Part shown: piece after piece, positions 52,861 to 60,534 of the stretch
Numbering within the stretch: position 1 is the first letter of the stretch
How the letters are laid out: each line of letters opens with the position of its first letter
Assembly (NCBI GenBank): GCA_028284155.1
Contig: JANQSF010000125.1
Coordinates: 1-64,000, forward strand
DNA: 64,000 nucleotides
Source of the DNA: Phycisphaeraceae bacterium
GTDB lineage: Bacteria > Planctomycetota > Phycisphaerae > Phycisphaerales > Phycisphaeraceae
Direction of reading: 5' to 3'
The notes under the pieces: model-generated
What the model saw: only the letters and a program-made list of their open reading frames with translations
Database searches by the model: none
What the model was told of the DNA's origin: nothing
Translations under genes and position numbers: made by a program

Positions 52861-53745
52861 ATGCGAGTCGCTCGGCTCTTGACATCGATGTGTATTCCGC
52901 TTGCCTTGTTCTCAGTGGTGATGGCCGAACCACATGAGATCAAGCTTGACCGCCCTGTCAAGGTCGGTGACCAGTTCGACCTCCACGCACACGGAAGCTG
53001 GCGTCGTGACGAGCGAGGTACGATGGCGGGTCGCAATGTCGGCCAGATCATCGTTCACTTGGAAGGGAACATCGCCGGTCGTGTATCCGTCCTGGCCGTT
53101 GAGAGTGGCAAACCGTCGAAGGTCAAGGTCGCTGTCAAGACGCTGTCCATCAAGAAGAACGGGATAGCGATCGAGGCCCCGCCCGCGGGAACAGTCATTA
53201 TCCATTCTGTGACGAAGGACGGAAAGCACGCCCTACGGGCAGAAGACATTGACTTGTCCAGCGACGTGCACAAGGTCTTGAACGTCCTGCTCGTACTCAC
53301 CGATGAGTTGCCCTTTTGCGACTGCCGAGTCGTCGATGTCAAGGGCGCCAAAGCCGTCGGTGACAGTTGGCCTATTGACAAAGACTATCTGTTGAAGCAG
53401 TTGAGTACGCCTGAAGCCAAAGTCGATCGGAAAGACTTGAGCGGTGTCACAGCGTTTGAGGCGATTGAGTCGGTCGGCGATACACGGTGCGCTCGCTTAA
53501 CGACCAAGCTCGAAGTGCGAGTGCCCAAGGGCCAGTTGCCCAAGGGTTTTCAGCACAAGCGAGGAGAACTCAACATGAAAATGACGAGGTGGTCGCCATT
53601 GAATCACGAGTCTAAGCTCGACCGTGTGACAGTGAATCTCGGTTCGATCGCTGAAGCGTTTATCGAAGCGCCGGGTAAACCACGCCTTACCGTTGTGTTC
53701 AAGTTTGATCAAGCCGTACGACGCACGATGACACCGATCAAGTAA
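52861..53745 (+). CDS. Secreted protein, 294-aa paralogue 1
   Basis: ATG 52861 follows GGGAG and starts a signal peptide (MCIPLALFSVVMA). The mature part has HEIKLDRPVKVGDQFDLHAH, VSVLAVESGKPSKVKVAVKT, LLVLTDELP, KGAKAVGDSWPIDKD and the ending GKPRLTVVFKFDQAVRRTMT. It is the same length and order as the 53801 product, with which it is clearly paralogous. Function unknown; no known family found. Confidence 0.82.
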   Translation: MRVARLLTSMCIPLALFSVVMAEPHEIKLDRPVKVGDQFDLHAHGSWRRDERGTMAGRNVGQIIVHLEGNIAGRVSVLAVESGKPSKVKVAVKTLSIKKNGIAIEAPPAGTVIIHSVTKDGKHALRAEDIDLSSDVHKVLNVLLVLTDELPFCDCRVVDVKGAKAVGDSWPIDKDYLLKQLSTPEAKVDRKDLSGVTAFEAIESVGDTRCARLTTKLEVRVPKGQLPKGFQHKRGELNMKMTRWSPLNHESKLDRVTVNLGSIAEAFIEAPGKPRLTVVFKFDQAVRRTMTPIK

Positions 53746-53800
53746 CGATTCGACAAGCCTCGCGTCATAACCGTCTTATTCTATTAGCCGAAAGCAAATC

Positions 53801-54685
53801 ATGAATCGCATACTCCCGCCCGTCGTCGTCCTCGTCTTGCTCTTCGCGACGTCGGCCATCGCCGCCGACTCGTACGAAATCCACATCGACCGCCCCAGTA
53901 AGGTCGGCGACAAGATCGACGTCAAGTCGTCCGGCACGGAGAAGCGGCAGACCGTTGTCACCGTGTCAGGCCGAAAGGTCAACCAGGAGACACAGACGCT
54001 CGAAGGCACACTCGACGCGCGCTTGACCGTGTTGGTCGTGATCAACGGCCAACCGTCGAAGGTACGCGTCGAGGTGCGCTCGATGACGGTCAAGAAGGAC
54101 GGCAAGGAGGTCGCCGCGCCGCCCAGGGGCGCGGTCGTCATCGGCTCGCGAGACGACCGCGGGCAGGAGCTATATGAGATCGAGGAGGGCGACCTGTCCG
54201 AACCGGCGCACGACGCGTTCAAGCTGCTGGTCGCGCTGGCCGACGGCAACGACGTCAATGACGGCGACATTATCGACGCGAAGGGTAAGAAGCAGGTCGG
54301 TGACACCTGGCCAATCAATTCGCAGGCCGCGGCCAAGGACGTCAGCGAGGGCGTCCTGAGTATCGACCCGAAAACCGTAAAGGGCAAAACGACGTTCGTC
54401 GCCGTAGAGACGGTCGACGGCGTCAAGTGCGCGCAGCTCAGCTCGAAGATGTCTGGCAAGGTCGGCAGTGGCAAACTGCCCAACGGCGCGCGACTCCAGG
54501 CCGCGCAGTTCGATGGCACGTTGAAACTCTGGGTCCCGACCGACCGCGCCCTGCCCATCCGCAAGGGCAACATGGCGTTTCAAATGCGGATGAAGTTGTT
54601 CGTCGAACAGCCCGGCCGACCACGGCTCAACATCGACGTCACCGGCGGCGGCACGATTGCGCGGACGATCATGCCCGTCAAGTAA
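53801..54685 (+). CDS. Secreted protein, 294-aa paralogue 2
   Basis: Signal peptide PPVVVLVLLFATSAIAADS. Same layout as paralogue 1: YEIHIDRPSKVGDKIDVKSS, LTVLVVINGQPSKVRVEVRS, LLVALADGN, KGKKQVGDTWPIN, FVAVETVDGVKCAQLSSKMS and GRPRLNIDVTGGGTIARTIM. It lies 55 bp behind paralogue 1, so a tandem duplication is probable. Both could be ligand-binding envelope proteins; not known. Confidence 0.82.
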   Translation: MNRILPPVVVLVLLFATSAIAADSYEIHIDRPSKVGDKIDVKSSGTEKRQTVVTVSGRKVNQETQTLEGTLDARLTVLVVINGQPSKVRVEVRSMTVKKDGKEVAAPPRGAVVIGSRDDRGQELYEIEEGDLSEPAHDAFKLLVALADGNDVNDGDIIDAKGKKQVGDTWPINSQAAAKDVSEGVLSIDPKTVKGKTTFVAVETVDGVKCAQLSSKMSGKVGSGKLPNGARLQAAQFDGTLKLWVPTDRALPIRKGNMAFQMRMKLFVEQPGRPRLNIDVTGGGTIARTIMPVK

Positions 54686-54755
54686 CACCGCCAAAGAGTC
54701 GCGCTGCCGCGTGCGCTGTTGTACTCACCTGTAAGCGTCCCTAGCACCCGCGAAA

Positions 54756-55787
54756 TCACCACACCACATCCCCCGCCTCAAACACCGGCCCGTCGGTACA
54801 CGCGAACCGATACCGCCACGGCCGACCGGATTCCGTCTCACCGTGCACGACGTCCGACCCCGTCGCGTCGATCTTGACGACGCACGACTGGCAGGTCGCC
54901 ATGCCGCAGGCCATCGCCTGTTCGAGACACACCTGGCAGTCGACGCCGCGCTTGGCCGCGAGGTCGGCCGTTGCGTGCATCATCGGCTCGGGGCCGCAGG
55001 TGAAGACGACCGCCCGCGCCGCATCGGCGTCGCTCAAGGCGTCGAGCACGCGTGTCAGGCCGGCCGTGATGCGGCCTTTCATACCCAGTGACCCGTTGTC
55101 GGTCGTGATGACCGTTGAATAGCCGTGCGTCGCGAACTCGCGCGTACTCATGGCCGGCTCGCCGCTTGAGTTTGGGCTAGTTGATTCATCGAACGTCACC
55201 GCCAACAGGTCGGCTGTCATCGCGCCGACGAACGCGACGGCGTCCCACCCCGCGGCCCGCAACGCCTCAGCCAGGTAAAACATTGGCGGCAACCCGACCC
55301 CGCCGCCGACCAGCAGGCCAAGCGACTTGCCCTCCGGCAGGGCGAACTGGTTGCCCAGCGGGCCGATCAGGTCGACGGCGTCGCCCGGCACTAACTCCGC
55401 AAGCCATTGCGTCCCGACGCCGACGACCCGGTGGATCACGTCGAGCGTCGTGCCCGTGTCGTCGTCGGCCCGCCCGGCGAGGCTGAACGGCCGACGCAGC
55501 ATGGCCAATGGGTGACACAACTCCGGCTGCGTCGGGCGGGGCGGCCGATCGGGCGACCATTCCAACTCGCCGCCGGCCAATTCGTTCATGTCGATCGCGC
55601 TGTCGGGCGTTCGGCAGCCCAGTTGAATGAACTGGCCGGGCCGCGTCGCGGGGAACGGGTTCGGCTCGCGCGGCACATGGACGCGCAGCAGAAAATGCTC
55701 GCGGCACAGCACGCGGTTCGACACCACCGTCGCGTCGAACCGGGCGCGACGTCCGACGGCGTCCACGATCGCTTGGCCAATCAGCAT
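54756..55787 (-). CDS. pyrK: Dihydroorotate dehydrogenase electron-transfer subunit (PyrK-like)
   Basis: 343 aa from ATG 55787; the ATGs at 55811 and 55835 are alternatives and would overlap the divergent comF start. It has the FAD-binding stretch RPFSLAGRADDDTGTTLDVI, the NAD-binding motif LGLLVGGGVGLPPMFYLAEA, VVFTCGPEPMMHATADLAAK and a 2Fe-2S cluster site CLEQAMACGMATCQSC with a last Cys near the C-terminus (FACTDGPVFEAGDV). This is the iron-sulfur flavoprotein that passes electrons from dihydroorotate dehydrogenase (class 1B) to NAD. PyrD is not in the window. Confidence 0.9.
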   Translation of the reverse strand: MLIGQAIVDAVGRRARFDATVVSNRVLCREHFLLRVHVPREPNPFPATRPGQFIQLGCRTPDSAIDMNELAGGELEWSPDRPPRPTQPELCHPLAMLRRPFSLAGRADDDTGTTLDVIHRVVGVGTQWLAELVPGDAVDLIGPLGNQFALPEGKSLGLLVGGGVGLPPMFYLAEALRAAGWDAVAFVGAMTADLLAVTFDESTSPNSSGEPAMSTREFATHGYSTVITTDNGSLGMKGRITAGLTRVLDALSDADAARAVVFTCGPEPMMHATADLAAKRGVDCQVCLEQAMACGMATCQSCVVKIDATGSDVVHGETESGRPWRYRFACTDGPVFEAGDVVW

Positions 55788-55809
55788 CGGGCGAAGTATA
55801 ACCACGGGC

Positions 55810-56595
55810 ATGGCCGCCGACTCATCAACTCCCATGTCGCCCGATCAGGTCGCCCATGCGCCGCGCGGCAGGTCGATGTCGAGCGCGCTGGTCGGCTTGA
55901 TCGACGACCTGTTCCCGCGGGCGCGCGACACGGCGTTGAATGCGGATTCAGCCCGCGACTGGAAGCCGGATCGGCCGAACGTCTATTGCCGCCGCTGCGG
56001 CGCGTCGGCCGGCCGTGGCTCGACGACCGACAAGGGCTGCGCCCGGTGCATCGATTCGCGACCCGCCTGGTCCGACGTGACGCGGTTGAGTCAGTACGGC
56101 TCGCCGATCTCGACGTGGATCGTCGCGATGAAGTTTCAGCGTCAATGGACGTGGGGCACGTGGTTCGGCCAGCAACTGGCGCAGGTCGTGCGCGACGGCG
56201 GTGGCGGCGGCGATACGGGCGACACGGTCGTCTGCCCCGTGCCGATGCACTGGCGACGCCGTTGGCTGCGCGGGTACAACCAGGCCGACCTGATCGCACG
56301 CGCGTTCGCCAAATCGCTGGACCTGCCCTGCACGTCGTTGTTGCGTCGGCCGAAAGCCACACCGCCGCAGACGCAGGTCGTCATCGCCGACCGCGAGGCG
56401 AACCTGCGCGGCGCGATCGCGGCTCGACCGATCGACCTGAAGGGCTGTGACGTCTGGCTGGTGGATGACGTCAAAACGACCGGTTCGACGCTGAACCGTT
56501 GTGCGCGAGCATTGAAGCAGGCCGGCGCGCGGAGGATACGTGTTGCCGTTGCGGCCGTGGCCGACCCGAAGAACGCGGACTTCAAGATACTGTGA
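55810..56595 (+). CDS. comF: ComF-family phosphoribosyltransferase-like protein
   Basis: 261 aa from ATG 55810 (55834 or 55876 are also possible). The N-terminal zinc ribbon has YCRRCG and CARC; then YGSPISTWIVAMKFQRQWTW, CPVPMHWRRRWLRGYNQADL and the PRTase loop VWLVDDVKTTGSTLNRCARA. ComF proteins are linked to DNA uptake and to DNA repair. Its stop overlaps a possible GTG start of the next gene (GTGA at 56592-56595), indicating coupling with the third CGEC protein. Confidence 0.9.
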   Translation: MAADSSTPMSPDQVAHAPRGRSMSSALVGLIDDLFPRARDTALNADSARDWKPDRPNVYCRRCGASAGRGSTTDKGCARCIDSRPAWSDVTRLSQYGSPISTWIVAMKFQRQWTWGTWFGQQLAQVVRDGGGGGDTGDTVVCPVPMHWRRRWLRGYNQADLIARAFAKSLDLPCTSLLRRPKATPPQTQVVIADREANLRGAIAARPIDLKGCDVWLVDDVKTTGSTLNRCARALKQAGARRIRVAVAAVADPKNADFKIL

Positions 56596-56603
56596 AAGAC
56601 TTC

Positions 56604-57329
56604 ATGCGCCATCGTCGATTGTGTGGGAGGCCGATTGTCCTCATGGCCGTGTGTCTGCTGTGCGGTGTGGGTTGTCAGTCCGGGCCGAATGACGCGACGG
56701 GGACAATAAGCGATGAACACGCGGCGCTCGAACGCGAGCGGCAGCGTGTGATGGCTGAGTTGGCCGTGTTGGAACGCGAGTTACGCGTCGGCGAGAACGC
56801 GCCGTTTTCAGACGACCAGCCGCCGACGGTCACGATCGTGCGCGACAAGCCGCCGGCCCCCGCGCGTCGCGTGCGGACGGCGTGGTTTTACGACCTGAAT
56901 ACAGGCGAGTTGTTTACCGCTTCGGCCGACGCGATCCCGCCAATCGACGCGCCGTCGGGGCCGCTGCGCGTCGGCGGCGGGCCGGCCGGCGTGCGGGCTT
57001 ATGTGTTCACGTGCGGCGAGTGTGACGACGCGTCTCGTTTTGTCGGTTACATCGAGACGTACTCGCCCGCCGCGTCCCGCCAGATGCGCGCCGCGCGTCA
57101 ACGGGCGAACAGCGAACGCCGTTCGATCGACTTCCTGCTGCTGGACCGCGAAGCCCGCAAGGGCAGACTGGTCAAACGGGTCAACGACACGCAATGGGTC
57201 CCCGCGTACGGCGAATTGGGGGCGCGCATTGTGACATCGGTCGTCAGGCGGTGTGCGCAGGGACAACAGGTCAAACCCTGTTTGCCGCCGGCGTCTAGTG
57301 AAACCGGCGTCGGAAAGCCGACCGAATGA
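56604..57329 (+). CDS. CGEC-family lipoprotein, copy 3
   Basis: 241 aa from ATG 56604 (GTG 56592 is an alternative). Signal IVLMAVCLLCGVGCQSG. It contains HAALERERQRVMAELAVLER (a coiled-coil-like helix) and then the family motifs WFYDLNTGELFTASADAIPP, VRAYVFTCGECDDASRFVGY and IETYSPAA. The end differs from copies 1 and 2 (VKPCLPPASSE instead of RLRPCYP). It keeps the CGEC pair and the GELF motif, so the core is conserved while other parts diverged. It is 30 kb away from the other two copies. Confidence 0.82.
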   Translation: MRHRRLCGRPIVLMAVCLLCGVGCQSGPNDATGTISDEHAALERERQRVMAELAVLERELRVGENAPFSDDQPPTVTIVRDKPPAPARRVRTAWFYDLNTGELFTASADAIPPIDAPSGPLRVGGGPAGVRAYVFTCGECDDASRFVGYIETYSPAASRQMRAARQRANSERRSIDFLLLDREARKGRLVKRVNDTQWVPAYGELGARIVTSVVRRCAQGQQVKPCLPPASSETGVGKPTE

Positions 57330-57338
57330 AAACTGGTG

Positions 57339-57515
57339 GGAAGCCGGGTCTTTCCGAAGCCCCGGATCGAATACAACCCTATTAAGACAACCGCGGATTA
57401 CGCGGATCGCGCGGATCAGATTCAGATCAAGACATTTCTCTTCCCGTCCGTGTCATCCGCGCAATCTGCGGTTGAATTGGTTTCATCCGGGTCTGCGGAA
57501 AGACCCGGCTTAAAG
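57339..57515. repeat. Nested palindrome (GCCGGGTCTTTCCG outside, CCGCGGATTACGCGG inside)
   Basis: Outer arms near 57345-57365 and 57487-57511 (AAGCCGGGTCTTTCCG and its complement); inner arms near 57388-57418 and 57451-57474 (ACCGCGGATTACGCGGATCG and complement). It occupies almost the whole gap between two genes. Confidence 0.85.
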
Positions 57516-57535
57516 TCCCCCGTCCTCCAATTTGC

Positions 57536-59581
57536 TCACGTCCGCAACTCCGCATTGACATCGCGTCGCAACCGCTCGACCACGGCCGCGACCTGCGGGT
57601 CGACCTGGTCGTGTCGCAATGTCTTTTCGGGGTCGCGGAACGTCATGCGGAAGCTGACGCTCTTACGCCCCGCGGGGATCGGCTTGCCGCGGTAGGTCGT
57701 GAGGAAGTCGAGCTGCTCCATCATCTCCGGGTCGACGGCGCGCACGGTCTGCTCAATGGTCGACCAGCGCACGTCGTCGTCGACGACGATGGACAGGTCG
57801 CGTTCGATGCCGGGGAAGCGCGGCAGGGCGCCGACCTGTCGATCAGGCGGGTAGTCGCCGATCAGCGTGGGCAGGTCGAGATCGGCCGTGGCCACGCCGG
57901 TCTGCAATTCGAACAGGTCGCGGGTCACGTCGTCGACGAGGCCGAGCGTGCCGATCGGTTGGTCGTTGAGCAGCAGTCGGCCGGCCGCCGTGAGGTTGGG
58001 CACGTCGACGGGTTCGACGGTCAGTCGACCTTCGGCCGTCAACGTTTCGACCAGTTCTGCGATCGCGCCGCGCAGGGCGCGCAGCGTCGTTGCCGGATCG
58101 TTGCCGACATCGGCCAGCAGTGTGAGCCGTTGGCTCTCCACGATCTGCCCGTCTTTACGTGACCACGTGTGAGCCGTTTCGAACAAACAGACGTCGTGAT
58201 TGCCGACGTCCTGGTTGAGCTTTCGGCTGGCCAGCAGGTTCGGCAGGATGATCGGCCGGAGCGCCGTCTCACGCTTGCGGATACCCTGCTGGAGTTCGAC
58301 GAAGTCGTGGCCGGCCGGCACGAACCGCTTGGCCCGCTTGGGCGTCAGGAAGCTCATCGTCATCGCTTCGTGGAAGCCGTGCGCTACAAGCACCTGCCGC
58401 ACGAGCCGGCGGGCGGCGACGTCCTGCTGCACCGGCCGGGCGACGATGTGGATCTTGTCGCTGACCGGCAGGTGCTCCAGTCCGTGCATCCGCGCGATCT
58501 CTTCAATCAGGTCGGCCTCGCGCGACAGGTCGAGGCGGAACGTCGGGATCGTGCAGTCGATGGCCGTCTGGTCGGCGTTGAGTTTCGGTTGCAGGCCGAG
58601 CCGGTTGAAGTAGCCGACCATAGCCTCGACCGGCACGTCGATGCCGAGCAGCGCATTACATCGGGCGACACGCATGGCGACGTGCTTCGGCTCCGGCTCG
58701 TCCGCGCCAACACGGACGCCGCCTTCGCAGATCGTGCCGCCGCACAACTCGACAATGAGTCGCGCCGCGCGCTTGCTCGCGACCTCGACCGCGCACGGGT
58801 CGATGCCGCGCTCGAAGCGGTAGCTCGACTCGGTGCCGGGCTTGTTCTTCACCTCGACCTTCAGGGCGCGCACCGTGTTGCGGACCGACTCGATGTCGAA
58901 GCCGGCCGCTTCAAGCAGCACGTCGGTCGTGTCTTCGGTGACCTTGCTGTGCTCGCCGCCCATGACGCCGGCGATGGCGACGGGCACGTCGGCGTCGGCG
59001 ATGACCAGCGAGTCGGGGCGTAGCTCGTACGACTCGGCGTTGAGCGCGTCGATCTTCTCGCCGGGCTTGGCCATGCGCACGACGATCTTCGGCCCGGCCA
59101 ACTTGTTCAGGTCGAACGCGTGCAGCGGTTGGCCGAGTTCCATCAGCACGTAGTTGGTGATGTCGGCGACGTTGTTGATCGAGTCCTGCCCGATCGCGTG
59201 CAGCCGTTCGACCAGCCAATCGGGGCTGGGGCCGACCTTCACGCCGCGGATGATGCGGGCTGTGTAGACGGGGCAGAGTTCGGGCTCGTTGTTCTCGACG
59301 GTGACGAGTGACGTGGCCGACTCGTCCGAGACGTTGGGCAGATCGGTGTCGGGGTACTTGAGCGACCGCCCAGACGTCGCGGCGATGTCGCGGGCCTGGC
59401 CGACATGGCTGAGGCAGTCGCCGCGGTTGCTCGTGATTTCGACCTCGAGCGCGGTGTCGCCGCTCTCGGCCTCACGCCGGAAGTCGATCGGGAACCCCAG
59501 GTCGGTCAGCAGGCGGTCGGCCTCGTCGGCATCGACGGGGCGGTCGAGGTAGTCGTTGAGCCAGGCGATGCTCGTGAGCAT
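57536..59581 (-). CDS. pheT: Phenylalanyl-tRNA synthetase beta subunit, without the usual tRNA-binding domain
   Basis: 681 aa from ATG 59581. It begins MLTSIAWLNDYLDRPVDADE and goes directly to DTALEVEITSNRGDCLSHVG, so the OB-fold tRNA-binding domain usually present in this N-terminal region (E. coli PheT residues ~40-150) is absent. The B3/B4 editing module follows (DITNYVLMELGQPLHAFDLN), then the B5 region (FNRLGLQPKLN onward) and the C-terminal FDX-ACB anticodon-binding domain (ERDLSIVVDDDVRWSTIEQT to RDVNAELRT). Typical PheT is ~800 aa; the loss accounts for the difference. It charges tRNA-Phe together with PheS, which is outside the window. Confidence 0.93.
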   Translation of the reverse strand: MLTSIAWLNDYLDRPVDADEADRLLTDLGFPIDFRREAESGDTALEVEITSNRGDCLSHVGQARDIAATSGRSLKYPDTDLPNVSDESATSLVTVENNEPELCPVYTARIIRGVKVGPSPDWLVERLHAIGQDSINNVADITNYVLMELGQPLHAFDLNKLAGPKIVVRMAKPGEKIDALNAESYELRPDSLVIADADVPVAIAGVMGGEHSKVTEDTTDVLLEAAGFDIESVRNTVRALKVEVKNKPGTESSYRFERGIDPCAVEVASKRAARLIVELCGGTICEGGVRVGADEPEPKHVAMRVARCNALLGIDVPVEAMVGYFNRLGLQPKLNADQTAIDCTIPTFRLDLSREADLIEEIARMHGLEHLPVSDKIHIVARPVQQDVAARRLVRQVLVAHGFHEAMTMSFLTPKRAKRFVPAGHDFVELQQGIRKRETALRPIILPNLLASRKLNQDVGNHDVCLFETAHTWSRKDGQIVESQRLTLLADVGNDPATTLRALRGAIAELVETLTAEGRLTVEPVDVPNLTAAGRLLLNDQPIGTLGLVDDVTRDLFELQTGVATADLDLPTLIGDYPPDRQVGALPRFPGIERDLSIVVDDDVRWSTIEQTVRAVDPEMMEQLDFLTTYRGKPIPAGRKSVSFRMTFRDPEKTLRHDQVDPQVAAVVERLRRDVNAELRT

Positions 59582-59664
59582 GGGTCGAATCACTCGGTCG
59601 GTGTGGACGTGGGCAACGATAGGGCGGGCGGTGGGGGGAGCGCTGGTTCTGAGTTGGGCGTCTG

Positions 59665-59735
59665 TCTCGTGCCACGGCGTGTCGGCCGTGAGGTTCATCA
59701 ATGGTGTTTCGCACGGCCGACACGGCCGTGGCACG
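59665..59735. repeat. GTGCCACGGCCGTGTCGG-type palindrome
   Basis: Arms 59665-59688 (TCGTGCCACGGCGTGTCGGC…) and 59711-59735 (CACGGCCGACACGGCCGTGG…) upstream of pheT. Confidence 0.88.
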
Positions 59736-59763
59736 AATCTGGACGCCAAGGTGAACCAGTACC

Positions 59764-59786
59764 GAGCGCTAAGCCGCAAGCGGCGG
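59764..59786 (+). repeat. REP-like element (AAGCCGCAAGCGGC family)
   Basis: GAGCGCTAAGCCGCAAGCGG plus CGG in the gap between pheT and the CHRD gene. Confidence 0.85.
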
Positions 59787-59846
59787 GGCTATCATTTGAG
59801 TAGCTGTTGGAGATAGTCAGAACGACCTGACGGATGGGAGATCGCA

Positions 59847-60494
59847 ATGTGTGGATTCGCGCGGTTTGGAGCGGTGGGTTTGATCGTTGCGCTGTCGGCT
59901 GCGCAGGCGGAGGCGGTGTTGATGTTTTACGCCGACCTCGACGGCAGCCAGGTCCTGGTTCCCACGACCTCGCCGGCGTTGGGTCGGATGGAATTCGTAC
60001 TCAACGATGCGAAGGACGCGCTCAGCTACGACCTGCTGGTGACGGGGCTGGATTTTGGCAACGTCCTGACGCCGGGTGACGGTGACGACGAGATCGTCGG
60101 TATCCATATCCACGACGCACCGCCGGGGGCGGTCGGGCCGTTGCTGTTCGGCATCATCGGGCCGGAGCACGACGCGGACGACTTCGGATTTGCGTATGAA
60201 GACGCCGTCGGCGGGCCGGAACTCGATTCGATCCGCTTCACGGGCGTGTGGGACGCGGCCGATATCCCGATCCTGGCTGAGCCGTTGCCGGATCATCTGG
60301 ACGCGCTATTCAGCAACGCCCTGTATGTGCAGGTGCACACCGTGCGCGAAGCGCCGGGCGAGATCCGCGGCGTGATTGTCAATCCGTTGCTGAGCGTCCC
60401 GGAGCCGGCGACGGGGTTGTGTCTGTGGGGCGCGGTCGTCGTCGTGTGCGGTTGGCGGCGTCGGGCATCGGGCGGGTACTCCGGTGTGAACTGA
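59847..60494 (+). CDS. CHRD-domain PEP-CTERM protein
   Basis: 215 aa with a signal peptide (GAVGLIVALSAAQAEAVLMF). CHRD-domain features: LDGSQVLVPTTSPALGRMEF, DEIVGIHIHDAPPGAVGPLL and VQVHTVREAPGEIRGVIVNP. The tail SVPEPATGLCLWGAVVVVCG with RRR is a PEP-CTERM sorting signal. Chromosomal counterpart, in tag type, of the island cargo; extracellular, function unknown. Confidence 0.9.
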   Translation: MCGFARFGAVGLIVALSAAQAEAVLMFYADLDGSQVLVPTTSPALGRMEFVLNDAKDALSYDLLVTGLDFGNVLTPGDGDDEIVGIHIHDAPPGAVGPLLFGIIGPEHDADDFGFAYEDAVGGPELDSIRFTGVWDAADIPILAEPLPDHLDALFSNALYVQVHTVREAPGEIRGVIVNPLLSVPEPATGLCLWGAVVVVCGWRRRASGGYSGVN

Positions 60495-60510
60495 TTTCTG
60501 CCTGAAGGAA

Positions 60511-60529
60511 CGCGCTAAGCCGCAAGCGA
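60511..60529 (+). repeat. REP-like element (AAGCCGCAAGCGGC family), truncated
   Basis: CGCGCTAAGCCGCAAGCGA, directly downstream of the CHRD gene and five bases from the end of fliM. Confidence 0.8.
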
Positions 60530-60534
60530 CCTTG

